From Phycisphaeraceae bacterium (GTDB lineage: Bacteria > Planctomycetota > Phycisphaerae > Phycisphaerales > UBA1924): a DNA stretch of 64,000 nt. The position numbers and the translations under genes are program-made. Position 1 is the first letter of the stretch. The number at the start of each line of letters is the position of its first letter. Below the pieces are notes generated by a model, which was not told where the DNA came from, searched no databases, and worked only from the letters and a program-made list of their open reading frames with translations. This document shows positions 16,357 to 25,022 of the stretch, in pieces. The DNA lies in the NCBI GenBank assembly GCA_021299385.1, contig JAJTGZ010000010.1:1-64000 (forward strand). The letters run 5' to 3'.

Positions 16357-17385
16357 ATGTACACACACACCCTCCGGCTCGTTCTCGCGATTGCTGTGAT
16401 GCTCCTGCTGGCGCTCGCCATGCCCGCCTGCGAAAGGCGTGCGCCCGCACCGGCGGTGCAGTCGCACGGGCCGCTGGTCGTCGTCGCGACCACGGCACAG
16501 ATCGCCGATCTCGCACGCGCCGCCGCGGGGCCTCAGCTTGGCAAGGCCCTGACCGTCGAGTCGATCATGGGCCAAGGGGTAGACCCGCACACCTACAAAC
16601 TCACACGCTCAGACGCGGCCAGGCTCGACGCCGCCGACGTTCTCCTGGCCAGCGGGCTGCACTTGGAGGGCAAACTCATCGACACGCTGACACAACTCAA
16701 GGCCTCGGGCAAGCGTGTGGTGCTGGTGGCCGACGAACTGCCAGAAAGTGAACTGATCGCCGCGGGCACCACCGGGCAGTCGGCCAAGGCGCACGACCCG
16801 CACTTCTGGATGGACACGCACCTGTTTGCCCTCGCCTCGGGCATCGTCGCCGAGACGCTTTCGCAGGCCCTGCCCGAGCACGCACAGACCTTTGCCGAGG
16901 GGTCGGCAGAGTACCGCAAGCAGCTGGCCAAGCTCGACGACTACGCCCGGCTGATCCTCTCGCAGGTGCCGCCGCAGCAGCGCATCTTGGTAACGAGCCA
17001 CGACGCCTTCGCCTACCTGGGCCGGCGATTCGGGCTGGAGGTGCACGCCATCCAGGGGATCAGCACCGAGAGCGAGGCGAGCGTGCGCGACATCGAAGCG
17101 CTCGCCAAACTCATCGCCGAGCGCAAGGTCAACGCCGTGTTTGTCGAGAGCAGCGTCCCGCGCCGGACGATCGATGCACTGATCGCCGCCACCGGCGCGA
17201 GCGGGCACACCGTGGGCACAGGCGGCGAACTGTTCAGCGACGCCATGGGCAGGCCGGGGACGTACGAGGGGACATACATCGGCATGCTCGACCACAACCT
17301 GACGACCATCGCCCGCGCGCTGGGCGCATCACCCCCCCCACCACCACGCGGCATGCAGGGCCTGCTCGCCGAGCCTGCAAAGTAA
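16357..17385 (+). CDS. metal ABC transporter substrate-binding lipoprotein (TroA/MntA/ZnuA family)
   Basis: 342 residues. The lipoprotein signal is VMLLLALAMPAC. Candidate metal ligands of the cluster A-I fold are the His in VDPHTYKL, the His in HDPHFWMD, the His in EVHAIQGIST and the Asp in LFSDAMG. ISTESEAS and VFVESSVPRRTID are characteristic of the TroA/MntA/SitA branch, so Mn (or Zn/Fe) is the likely cargo. There is no His-rich loop of the ZnuA kind, which argues mildly for manganese. The ATG at 16357 is preferred because AAGG stands eight bases before it; an ATG six bases upstream would be too close. It is the first gene of a four-gene importer operon. Confidence 0.9.
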   Translation: MYTHTLRLVLAIAVMLLLALAMPACERRAPAPAVQSHGPLVVVATTAQIADLARAAAGPQLGKALTVESIMGQGVDPHTYKLTRSDAARLDAADVLLASGLHLEGKLIDTLTQLKASGKRVVLVADELPESELIAAGTTGQSAKAHDPHFWMDTHLFALASGIVAETLSQALPEHAQTFAEGSAEYRKQLAKLDDYARLILSQVPPQQRILVTSHDAFAYLGRRFGLEVHAIQGISTESEASVRDIEALAKLIAERKVNAVFVESSVPRRTIDALIAATGASGHTVGTGGELFSDAMGRPGTYEGTYIGMLDHNLTTIARALGASPPPPPRGMQGLLAEPAK

Positions 17386-17404
17386 ACCTTCCCCGCACGC
17401 ACCC

Positions 17405-18223
17405 ATGAACCAGCACAGCACCAACACCGACCCACCCCTGCTCGTGCGCGACATGACCGTCGCCTACGACAAGCGCCCGGTTCTCTGGGACATCGACTAC
17501 GCCTCGCCGCCGATCACGCGTGGGCACGGCTCGCTCACCGCCATCGTCGGCCCCAACGGCGCTGGCAAAAGCACGTTCATCAAGGCCTGCCTCGGCCTGT
17601 TGCCTGTGGCCACCGGCAACGTCCGCTTCTTCGGCCAGCCGCTGGCCAAGGCCCGCGCGCTCGTCGGCTACGTCCCCCAGCGAGAGAGTGTCGATTGGGA
17701 CTTCCCCGTCAGCGTGCTCGACGTTGTCGCCATGGGGCGCTACCGCACGCTCGGCTGGCTCAGCCCCGTTACCCGCGCCGCCAAGGCCCAGGCGCTCGAT
17801 GCGCTCGCACACGTCGGCATCGACAACCTCGCCCACCGCCAGATCGGCCAACTCTCCGGCGGGCAGCAGCAGCGCGTCTTCATCGCCCGCGCGCTCGCTC
17901 AGCAGGCACGCCTCTACTTCATGGACGAACCCTTCGCCGGCGTCGACGCCGCCACCGAGCAGGCGATCATCGCCGTGCTCCGCTCACTGCGCGATCAGGG
18001 CGTAACCGTCCTGGTCGTGCACCACGACCTGCAGACCGTGCCCACCTACTTCGACCACGCGCTCCTGCTCAACACCCGACTGATCGCCACGGGCACCATC
18101 GCAGACGCCTTCACCCCCACCAACCTCCAGCGGACCTACGGCGGTCGCCTGACGCTCCTCGAGCAAGCCTCCACCGCCCTCGCCCAAAACATCGGCCCGG
18201 CCGGCGTGCGAGGGCAAGCATGA
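17405..18223 (+). CDS. metal ABC transporter ATP-binding protein
   Basis: 272 residues. Walker A is GPNGAGKST, the Q-loop VGYVPQRESVDWDFPVSV is typical of Mn/Zn importers, the signature is LSGGQQQR, Walker B is LYFMDEPFAGVD, and the switch His is in VVHHDLQ. It provides energy to the two permeases encoded downstream. Its stop overlaps the next start (ATGA), so the genes are translationally coupled. Confidence 0.94.
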   Translation: MNQHSTNTDPPLLVRDMTVAYDKRPVLWDIDYASPPITRGHGSLTAIVGPNGAGKSTFIKACLGLLPVATGNVRFFGQPLAKARALVGYVPQRESVDWDFPVSVLDVVAMGRYRTLGWLSPVTRAAKAQALDALAHVGIDNLAHRQIGQLSGGQQQRVFIARALAQQARLYFMDEPFAGVDAATEQAIIAVLRSLRDQGVTVLVVHHDLQTVPTYFDHALLLNTRLIATGTIADAFTPTNLQRTYGGRLTLLEQASTALAQNIGPAGVRGQA

Positions 18224-19521
18224 GCCAACTGACCGACATCCTGCTCCTGCGCGCAGGCTATGCCAGCACACTCGTGCTCGTGGGCAGCACGCTGCTGGGG
18301 ATCGCCGCGGGCGTCGTCGGCGTGCTGGCACTGCTGCGCCAACGCTCGCTGCTGGCCGACGCGCTGGCGCACGCGACGCTCCCCGGCCTGGCCGCCGCCT
18401 TCATCACCGCCGCGGCGCTCGGCATCGACGGGCACGCTTTGCCCGTCCTGCTCGGCGGCGCGACGCTCGCGGGGCTGTTGGCCCTCAGTGCCGTCAAACT
18501 CCTGCAGGCCTCCCCGCGCATCACGCCCGACGCCGCGCTTGCCAGCGTCCTGGCCAGTTTCTTCGGCGCTGGCGTTGTGCTCATGACGGTTGTCCAGAAC
18601 CTCGACACCGGCGGGCAGGCCGGCCTCGAACGCTTCATCTACGGCCAGGCCGCCGCGATGCAGTCGCACGACGTCTACATCGCCGCCCTCTGCTCGATCG
18701 TCGCCTGCGCGCTCTGCCTGCTGCTGCTCAAGGAACTCCGCTTGGTTACCTTCGACCCCTCCTTCGGCCGAGCGATCGGCAGGCCGATCAGCATGCTCGA
18801 TGCGCTCGTGCTGGTGCTGGTGCTGGCTGTTACCGTTGCTGGGCTGCAGATGGTCGGGCTGATCATGGTCGTCGCGCTGCAGATCGTCCCCGCAGCCGCC
18901 GCACGGTTCTGGACCAACCGCCTGGGCACCATGCTGGTCATCTCAGGCTCGATCGGTGGCCTGAGCTGCGCCGTCGGTGCGGCGATCTCTGCCAGCATCC
19001 CCAAAGCCCCCACCGGCGCGGTCATTGTCCTTGTCGCGGGCGTGGCCTTCACCATCAGCATGCTCGCCGCGCCCAGACGTGGCCTGCTGGCAACCGCCCT
19101 GCGCCGCGCGGGCGCATCGCTGCGCATCAGCCGAGCGCACGCCCTCCGATCGGCGCTCGAACGCAGCGAAGAAACCGGCACACCGCTGCACTCGCCTGAA
19201 CTGCTCGCATCCCCGCACACCGGCGGGCTACAACGATTCTCGCTGACCTGCGCCGGGCTGCTGCGCCGCGGGGCGCTGACAGATGCCGGCATCGCCCAAG
19301 CCCGTGCCGCCACGCGTGCGCACCGCCTGTGGGAGCAGTACCTCGTCGCCCGCGCGCTGCACGACCCGTCTCACGCCGACCTCATCGCCGACCTCGTCGA
19401 GCACGCCGCGACGGAGGCCGACGTGCAGGACCTCGAACGCGAGCTCGCCCTGCCGCACGCGGGCACGCTGCCGCAGAGCACCCACCCGCTGCACGCGCAG
19501 CAGACCGGGGGCAGCACATGA
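18220..19521 (+). CDS. metal ABC permease fused to a DtxR/MntR-like C-terminal domain
   Basis: 433 residues, compared with about 280 for ordinary ABC-3 permeases. Residues 1-284 are a multi-span permease, with AGVVGVLALLRQRSLLADALAH as its early cytoplasmic motif. About 149 further residues are soluble. LTDAGIAQARAATRAHRLWEQYLV, then HADLIADLVEH and a tail LERELALPHAGTLP match the end of the winged helix and the metal-binding/dimerisation domain of DtxR/MntR regulators. The recognition helix itself looks reduced. ATGA overlaps couple it to both neighbours. The domain may sense cytoplasmic metal and gate transport (inference). I recall this fusion from other planctomycetes and Bacteroidetes, but know of no established function. 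Confidence 0.88.
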   Translation: MSQLTDILLLRAGYASTLVLVGSTLLGIAAGVVGVLALLRQRSLLADALAHATLPGLAAAFITAAALGIDGHALPVLLGGATLAGLLALSAVKLLQASPRITPDAALASVLASFFGAGVVLMTVVQNLDTGGQAGLERFIYGQAAAMQSHDVYIAALCSIVACALCLLLLKELRLVTFDPSFGRAIGRPISMLDALVLVLVLAVTVAGLQMVGLIMVVALQIVPAAAARFWTNRLGTMLVISGSIGGLSCAVGAAISASIPKAPTGAVIVLVAGVAFTISMLAAPRRGLLATALRRAGASLRISRAHALRSALERSEETGTPLHSPELLASPHTGGLQRFSLTCAGLLRRGALTDAGIAQARAATRAHRLWEQYLVARALHDPSHADLIADLVEHAATEADVQDLERELALPHAGTLPQSTHPLHAQQTGGST

Positions 19522-20474
19522 CGTGCACACTCGCCGACGCCGTCGGCAGCATCTTCTGGCGCTTGGACTTCGCCCCCCTGCTTGCCGCGGTGCTCGCCGG
19601 TGCGCTCTGCGGGCTGCTCTCGGGCGTATTGGTGCTGCGTCGCTCGGCGATGCTCGGCGACGCGATCAGCCACGCCGTGCTGCCGGGGCTGGTCATCGCC
19701 TTCCTGCTCACGGGCACGCGGTCGGTGGGGCCGATGCTCATCGGCGCGGCGCTCGCGGGCGTGCTGGCCGTCGGGATGATCGAGGCCCTCCGCCGGCTCG
19801 CCCGCGTCGAGGCCGGCGCGGCGACAGGTGTCGTCTTCTCCGTCTTCTTCGCCCTCGGCGTCGTCCTCATCAACGCCTATGCCGACGCCATCGACCTCGA
19901 CCCCGGGTGCGTGCTTTACGGCTCGCTCGAAGGCCTGCGCTGGCCGGGGCTGAACAGCCCGAGCGACCTGCTGAACATCGAGACGCTCACAAACACACCA
20001 CGCCCCATCGCCACGCTCGCCGCGACGCTCGCCGTTACGCTCGTGCTCTTCGCCGGCGGGTTCAAACTCCTACGCCTGTGGTGCTTTGACGCAGGCCTTA
20101 TGGCCTCCCTCGGCCTTCGCCCGGGCCTCGTCGGGGGCGTCGTCATCGCCCTTGTCGCCGCCGCGACTGTGGCGAGTTTCGAGGCCGTCGGGTCGATCCT
20201 GGTCGTCGCGCTCCTGGCCTGCCCCGGTGCCGCGGCCCGGCACCTGACCGACCGCTTCGGCACGCACCTGCTGCTGAGCACACTGCTGGCCGTGCTCGCC
20301 GCGGTCGCGGGATACACGCTGGCCGTCTGGGGCCCTGGACTTTTCGGGCACCCGCACGCCGTCAGCGCACCGGGGATGATTGCCGTGTGCAGCGGGGTGA
20401 TCCTGCTTGTGTGCGTGCTGGGGCGGATGGTGAGGAAAAAACTACTCGCGCTGTCCCAGCGTCACTTTGCATAA
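19518..20474 (+). CDS. metal ABC transporter permease (second subunit)
   Basis: 318 residues, an ABC-3 family membrane protein with about eight helices. It has the early motif GLLSGVLVLRRSAMLGDAISHAVLPG and the late motif SFEAVGSILVVALLACPGAAA typical of the family. No extra C-terminal domain is present, unlike its upstream partner. The two different permeases form a heterodimer with the ATPase, the TroABCD/MntABCD layout. The last 13 bases overlap the 3' end of the convergent dapA gene. Confidence 0.92.
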   Translation: MTCTLADAVGSIFWRLDFAPLLAAVLAGALCGLLSGVLVLRRSAMLGDAISHAVLPGLVIAFLLTGTRSVGPMLIGAALAGVLAVGMIEALRRLARVEAGAATGVVFSVFFALGVVLINAYADAIDLDPGCVLYGSLEGLRWPGLNSPSDLLNIETLTNTPRPIATLAATLAVTLVLFAGGFKLLRLWCFDAGLMASLGLRPGLVGGVVIALVAAATVASFEAVGSILVVALLACPGAAARHLTDRFGTHLLLSTLLAVLAAVAGYTLAVWGPGLFGHPHAVSAPGMIAVCSGVILLVCVLGRMVRKKLLALSQRHFA

Positions 20475-21370
20475 GCGGGCATCACACCCGCAAGCGCACG
20501 CTCGAGCCCCTGCACCGTCCCCGCACCCGCCTCGGTCATCGGCAGACGCAGCACACCGGTGTCCCACCCTAGCAGCCGCATCGCCGCCTTGAGCGGGATC
20601 GGGTTCGTCTCGGCGAACAACGCCTTGACCAACGGCATGAGCTCGCGGTGGATCGCCAGCGCATCGCCCCATCGATTTGCCCCCACAAGCCGGCACATCT
20701 CGCTGACGCGCTCGGGCAGGAGGTTGCTCACCACGCTCACCACGCCCACACCCCCAACGCTCGCAAACGGCAGCGTCATCGCGTCATCGCCCGACAGCAG
20801 CGCCAGCCCCGGCGCACGCACGCAGATTTCCCCGGCTGAATCCGTGCTCCCCGTCGCCTCCTTGATCGCGCGGATATTCGGGTGCTTGGCCAGGCGCGCC
20901 ACCGTCTCGGGCGTCAACGCCACGCCCGTCCGCCCCGGGATGTTGTAAAGCATCACCGGCAACGCGGCCGCGTCCGCCTGCATCATAAAATGCCGGTATA
21001 ACCCCTCCTGCGTTGGCTTGCTGTAGTACGGGTTGACCGACAACGCCGCGTCCACACCCGCCCCGGCAGCAAACTCCTGCAACTCGCACGCGTGCTGCGT
21101 GCTGTTGCTCCCCGTCCCAGCCACCGCGAGGATCCCCGCCTCGTGCGCCATCGCCGTCCCCTTGCGCACCAACTCGCGATACTCATCCTCACGCAGCGTC
21201 GGGCTTTCACCCGTCGTGCCCGCAAAGACCACGCCCGTAACGCCCCCCGCAGCCTGCCGCTTGACCTGCTGGGCCAGGCGTACAAAGTCGATCTCTGACC
21301 CGTCGGCAACAAAGGGCGTAACGACCGCCGTGAAGCAGCCGCGGAACTGAACTGGAAGTTTCTGTGCCAT
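20462..21370 (-). CDS. dapA: 4-hydroxy-tetrahydrodipicolinate synthase
   Basis: 302 residues, a TIM-barrel aldolase condensing pyruvate and aspartate semialdehyde in lysine/diaminopimelate synthesis. The signatures TAVVTPF, FAGTTGESPTL, VNPYYSKPTQEG and YNIPGRTGV are present, with the Schiff-base Lys in IRAIKEATG and the pyruvate-site LLSGDDAMTLP. The downstream of two nearby in-frame ATGs gives the usual N-terminus (MAQKLPVQFRG). It is a stand-alone gene, convergent with the metal permease. Confidence 0.95.
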   Translation of the reverse strand: MAQKLPVQFRGCFTAVVTPFVADGSEIDFVRLAQQVKRQAAGGVTGVVFAGTTGESPTLREDEYRELVRKGTAMAHEAGILAVAGTGSNSTQHACELQEFAAGAGVDAALSVNPYYSKPTQEGLYRHFMMQADAAALPVMLYNIPGRTGVALTPETVARLAKHPNIRAIKEATGSTDSAGEICVRAPGLALLSGDDAMTLPFASVGGVGVVSVVSNLLPERVSEMCRLVGANRWGDALAIHRELMPLVKALFAETNPIPLKAAMRLLGWDTGVLRLPMTEAGAGTVQGLERALAGVMPAYAK

Positions 21371-21517
21371 AGTGTTGATCTTATCGTCCTGACAACCCAC
21401 CCAGATGTAATCAAGCTCAGAACCCCCGCGTCGAGGGCAGGGGCATCGGTGGGGTTCGCGCTGTCCTTACCCGATCCAATAACCAGCGTGCAGGGGTGGG
21501 GTTACCCGCACAGCACC

Positions 21518-22264
21518 TCAATCGCAGGCACTCAATAGTACGCGCGCCGCTCTCGGCAGCCGCCCCTCCAGCCGCTGAATCTCCCGGTGCAGCACGCACC
21601 GGTAGTGCTTCAGCCGGGCCGCGGGGTCATCGAGCAGCCCGCCGAACGTCCGCGTCAGGTCCTTGTAGATCAACTTCACCGGCACCTCGACAACCCGCAA
21701 ACGTGCGGCGGCGACCTGGGGCCACAACTGCATCGGGAACGCATACCCACACTCAGTCAACGCGAGCTTCGACAGCGCCGAGACGCGGTGGCTCTTAAAC
21801 CCGCAGAACGTGTCCGTCAGCGCCGGCTCAAAGCCCAGCCGCTCGTTGATCTCCGCCGTCATCGCCACGTTGATCGCACGCCGATCCGCCGGGGGCGTCG
21901 TCTGTGCGTCCATCGTCGCGATATACCGCGAGCCTGAGAGGATGTCCGCCCCACCCACGGCCTGCGCCGCAAAGAACCCCGGCAGCCGGGCCGGCTCGTG
22001 CTGCTCGTCGCAGTCCATCGTTACAACCCAGTCATACCCCCGCCCAGCCGCGTACGCGAACGCATCGATCAGCGACCGCCCATACCCCTGGTTGCCCGCG
22101 TGCCGGATCACATGCACCGGCAGCCCCGCCAGCAACGCGGGCGTCCGGTCCGTTGACCCGTCGTCGATGACCAGCACGTCGTCGGCATACTCAAGCACGC
22201 TGCTAACAACACGCGCCACGTAGCGCTCTTCGTTGTAAACCGGGATGGCAACCAGCGTCCGCAT
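21518..22264 (-). CDS. family 2 glycosyltransferase (DPM1/GtrB-like)
   Basis: 248 residues. The N-terminal nucleotide-sugar fold begins MRTLVAIPVYNEERYVARVV. DDVLVIDDGSTD binds nucleotide, VTMDCDEQHEP carries the DxD-type metal site, and GSRY follows. No membrane helices follow the catalytic domain, so it is a soluble or peripheral enzyme, perhaps making a polyprenyl-phosphate sugar. The open frame extends 151 codons upstream without similarity and through an intergenic repeat; the ATG before the family N-terminus was chosen. The sugar is unknown. Confidence 0.85.
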   Translation of the reverse strand: MRTLVAIPVYNEERYVARVVSSVLEYADDVLVIDDGSTDRTPALLAGLPVHVIRHAGNQGYGRSLIDAFAYAAGRGYDWVVTMDCDEQHEPARLPGFFAAQAVGGADILSGSRYIATMDAQTTPPADRRAINVAMTAEINERLGFEPALTDTFCGFKSHRVSALSKLALTECGYAFPMQLWPQVAAARLRVVEVPVKLIYKDLTRTFGGLLDDPAARLKHYRCVLHREIQRLEGRLPRAARVLLSACD

Positions 22265-22405
22265 AGGCCAGCACCTGGTGGACGGCAACACAACACGGTC
22301 GCACCACCGGGCCATCCCTGGCCAATGAACCGTTCCGACTTTACGCCGGGAATGTGCCGACGGTTCGATGATGATCGATGGGGGTGCACGTTGCAGGCGG
22401 GGCAA

Positions 22406-22530
22406 GGCAATGGGGAATAGGCAATGGGCAATAGGCGCAGAGGTGTGGTCGTCAACAAATGGGCTACTGCGCCGATTGCCTATTGCCCATTCCCTATTGC
22501 CTGTCTCCGATTGCCCATTCCCTATTGCCC
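22406..22530. repeat. 'CAATGGGCAATAGGC' inverted-repeat element, copy 1
   Basis: The left arm (22406-22440) and right arm (22467-22501) are near-perfect reverse complements built from tandem GGGCAATAGGCAAT-like units. A third partial arm follows at 22509-22530. The rest of the 281-base spacer (22265-22545) shows no gene; its left part is the promoter region of the glycosyltransferase. A second copy is at 26583-26743. Confidence 0.75.
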
Positions 22531-22545
22531 AGTCCCCCTCCCCCC

Positions 22546-23223
22546 CTACTTCCTCACAAACACACTCTCCCGCCCAAACCGCACCTTCTTGAGCCCCGCC
22601 ATCTTGTCCTCCGTGGACCGATAGCCGAAGGTCGCCACCACTGTCGCGTGGTAGCCGATCTCCGTCAGCCCCAGCAGTTTGTTGTACGCTGCGGGATCGA
22701 ACCCTTCCATCGGGCACGCGTCGATGCCCAGCTGTGCGGCTGTATACAGCCCAAAACCCAGCGCGATATACGCCTGGCTGCGCGTGTACGCCGCCATGCT
22801 CCCGCCCGGCAGCATCGCGGGGTTAGAGACGCTCCCGACCATCATGTCGCGGTACCCCTCCAGCTGCGGCGTTATCCCGCCGCCACGCACCTCCGCGATA
22901 CGCTCGACAAACTTCACCACGTCCTGCTTGCTCACCTCGACCTTGCTCGCCAGCACCACCAAATGGCTTGCATCAACGATCTGCGACTGGTTCCAACTCA
23001 CCTTCTGCAACTCCGCACGCAACGCCGGGTTGGCGACCGTAACAAACTTCCACGGCTGCAACCCGAAGCTGCTCGGCGCAAGCACCATCGCCTCCTCGAT
23101 CGCCGACCAGTACGCCGCATCAATCTTCCGGCTGGCGTCAAACCTCTTGACGGCGTATCGCCAGTGCAACTGTGCAAGAAGTTGCTCGGCGGAGGTCAGT
23201 TGGTCGGCAGTGCTCGTGGGCAT
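22546..23223 (-). CDS. nitroreductase family NAD(P)H-dependent oxidoreductase
   Basis: 225 residues, an FMN-binding nitroreductase fold. The N-terminus has the FMN phosphate-site motif HWRYAVKRFDASRKI, followed by ALVLAPSSFGLQPWKFV-like substrate-site residues (LAPSSFGLQPW). The C-terminus has LGIDACPMEGFDPAAYNKLL and a final GYRSTEDK segment. This matches the NfsB/YdgI branch, whose members reduce nitro compounds or quinones. The long open frame upstream of the chosen ATG has no family similarity. Confidence 0.88.
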   Translation of the reverse strand: MPTSTADQLTSAEQLLAQLHWRYAVKRFDASRKIDAAYWSAIEEAMVLAPSSFGLQPWKFVTVANPALRAELQKVSWNQSQIVDASHLVVLASKVEVSKQDVVKFVERIAEVRGGGITPQLEGYRDMMVGSVSNPAMLPGGSMAAYTRSQAYIALGFGLYTAAQLGIDACPMEGFDPAAYNKLLGLTEIGYHATVVATFGYRSTEDKMAGLKKVRFGRESVFVRK

Positions 23224-23369
23224 GTCAATCTCCAGTGCAAGGGCCGGGGGCAAGGCCGGCGGTGGCCATATCGATAGTCGTCGAAGCGTAAAAGCATACG
23301 GCACCACAAGCCCCCCGGCAATCGGGCAGTGATGCTCTATCCCCCCAGGCCGCCCCCCACCCCGGGCAC

Positions 23370-23407
23370 AAAAAACGCCGCCGCACGGGCAATCCCGCAC
23401 GGCGGCG
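23370..23407 (-). terminator. intrinsic terminator of the YjiK-like gene
   Basis: An eight-base stem (CGCCGCCG with CGGCGGCG), a 2x2 mismatch, four more pairs and a CAAT loop. On the minus strand it is followed by six U residues. It begins 14 bases after the stop of the upstream minus-strand gene. Confidence 0.75.
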
Positions 23408-23420
23408 CGTGTTGACTTAA

Positions 23421-24200
23421 TCAGAACGGGTCGCCGGTGATCAGCAGCTGGCTGATGATGTTCCCGGCACGGTCAACCTCCACGATCCGACCGTCCTCCT
23501 GGCTGATGATCAGCAGGTTGTTGGCCGTCGAGCCAGAGAAGAAGTTGGAGTTGGCCACCGCGTACACGTCGGCAAAGTCCGTCAGCCCCGCGAACGAGGG
23601 GTTGAAGAGGTTCGTCGGAGAGGCCGGTTTATAAAAGTTGCTGGTGGTGCCGGCGTTAAAGTCGACCACCGTCGAGAAGATGCCGCGCGAGGCGATCTCC
23701 TTGATGAAGATAAAACCGCCGGTCGTCGGGTCGTAGCTCATCCCCTCATACCCCGCGTTGCCGGGGCTGGGCGAGGTGGTGGCGATCACCACGCTCTGTG
23801 CGCCCGAGCGGCTCAGCGTGGTGCCCGCGGCATAGGTAAAGCGACTAACGATGCTCGAACGCTCCTCAACAAACGCAAACTGCCCGTTGCCCAAGTACGC
23901 GATCCCCTCGGGGTCGTAGAAGGCGGTCCCCTGCGGGCTGGTGCCCGTGGCCAGCGCCATCGAGTCGATCAGGTTGCCCGTGAGGCCCACCTGAGCGATC
24001 CCACGCCCGCCGTCGCCGACGATGAAGAGGGTGTTGGTGTCGCGGTTCCAGGTAACGCCCGAGGCCTCGCGGGCCTGCTCCAGGCCCGAGGGCAGGTTGT
24101 AACGCCCCACACGCTGATAGTTGGCCAGGTTCACCTGGGCAAGGGCGATCGGGCAAAGGGAAGCGGCAAGAGCAGCGGCGATAATGATATTGCGGGTCAT
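23421..24200 (-). CDS. exported SdiA-regulated/YjiK-like beta-propeller protein
   Basis: 259 residues. A signal peptide (IIIAAALAASLCPIALAQ) is followed by repeats typical of the SdiA-regulated (YjiK) family: ASGVTWNRDTNTLFIVGDGG, YDPEGIAYLGNGQFAFVEE and GYEGMSYDPTTGGFIFIKE. The protein ends ISQLLITGDPF immediately after a repeat beginning LLIISQEDGRIVEVD. It seems to lack the last blade of longer relatives and has no C-terminal sorting signal. A periplasmic or extracellular location is expected; the function is unknown. A TATAAT box precedes it. Confidence 0.78.
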   Translation of the reverse strand: MTRNIIIAAALAASLCPIALAQVNLANYQRVGRYNLPSGLEQAREASGVTWNRDTNTLFIVGDGGRGIAQVGLTGNLIDSMALATGTSPQGTAFYDPEGIAYLGNGQFAFVEERSSIVSRFTYAAGTTLSRSGAQSVVIATTSPSPGNAGYEGMSYDPTTGGFIFIKEIASRGIFSTVVDFNAGTTSNFYKPASPTNLFNPSFAGLTDFADVYAVANSNFFSGSTANNLLIISQEDGRIVEVDRAGNIISQLLITGDPF

Positions 24201-24231
24201 ATATTACTTTCTAAGTTAGTTATTATAAAAT

Positions 24232-24237
24232 CAAACT
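24232..24237 (-). promoter_or_regulatory. -10 box of the YjiK-like gene
   Basis: A consensus TATAAT on the minus strand, about 32 bases before the start codon, in an A/T-rich patch that contrasts with the GC-rich surroundings. No convincing -35 box is visible at 17 bases. Confidence 0.5.
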
Positions 24238-24332
24238 CGGGAGACCGCCCCGGCCGGGGCACCTTGATGAGAAAACAACTGCCGATTACACGCCCAAGGG
24301 TCTTCCCCCAAGGGCGCTGGTACCAGCTGGAA

Positions 24333-25022
24333 TCAGCGGGCCGAGCGGCGGTTGCGGCGGACCATGCCCATCGCCCCCAGGGCCAGAAGCGCGGCAGCAC
24401 CGGGCGTCGGGATCACCCCGGGCGAGCCAACCTCCGTCGGCGTGCCCGTCGAGCTGAACGCGCCGTTGGTGCCAACTACGCTCAGCTGCGAGATCACCGG
24501 CAGCGGGAGCGTGGTGCCCCCAATGCCCGCGGCGTTGTCAAAGGTAACGTTCGTCGTCGACGCGCCGAACGCCACGCCCGTAACCCGTGCCCCGGTGCTG
24601 TCGAAGATGTTCACCGCGTCGCCGCCGGTGCCCAGGCCAACGCCCGAACCCGTGTAACTGCCGATCAGCAAGCCCGCCGGGGCCGTACCGCCGAACCAGG
24701 CGTTGATGAACGCGGCAATCGTGGTAGCAGGGGCCGCCGACTCGATAAAGATCACCGACGCGCCCGCCGGGATGCTTGTGATCCCAGTCAACGCCACCGA
24801 CGAGCCGAACGAGTTGGTGTTGTCGTCAAACCTCCACCCCGTGATGTTCACCGCCGAGGTGCCTGTGTTGGTGATCTCAAAGAAGTCTGCGGCGTACGGC
24901 GCGTTGCCGCTCCCGCTCGGGTGCACCTCCGAGACGATAATCCCACCCGCAGCCACGCCCGAGAGCGCGGCGGCGGAAAGCAGTGCGGCCAGTGAAAATA
25001 ACGCGGTGTTCAGTCCAGACAT
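24333..25022 (-). CDS. exported lamin-tail-domain protein with PEP-CTERM-like sorting tail
   Basis: 229 residues. The signal peptide (FSLAALLSAAALSGVAAG) leads into a lamin-tail-like immunoglobulin fold (IIVSEVHPSGSG ... DFFEITNTGTSAVNITGW). The C-terminus has the tripartite sorting pattern: VIPTPGAAALLALGAMGM followed by RRNRRSAR. This is the planctomycete variant of PEP-CTERM, processed by an exosortase that is not in this window. The start has a strong GGAGGAG Shine-Dalgarno. It lies just upstream of the YjiK-like gene in the same direction, and the two may form a surface-protein pair. Confidence 0.82.
   Translation of the reverse strand: MSGLNTALFSLAALLSAAALSGVAAGGIIVSEVHPSGSGNAPYAADFFEITNTGTSAVNITGWRFDDNTNSFGSSVALTGITSIPAGASVIFIESAAPATTIAAFINAWFGGTAPAGLLIGSYTGSGVGLGTGGDAVNIFDSTGARVTGVAFGASTTNVTFDNAAGIGGTTLPLPVISQLSVVGTNGAFSSTGTPTEVGSPGVIPTPGAAALLALGAMGMVRRNRRSAR

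Noticed and set aside
22265-22717. 151-codon N-terminal extension of the family 2 glycosyltransferase
   Set aside because: It runs through the inverted-repeat element and lacks similarity; the family N-terminus begins exactly at the downstream ATG.
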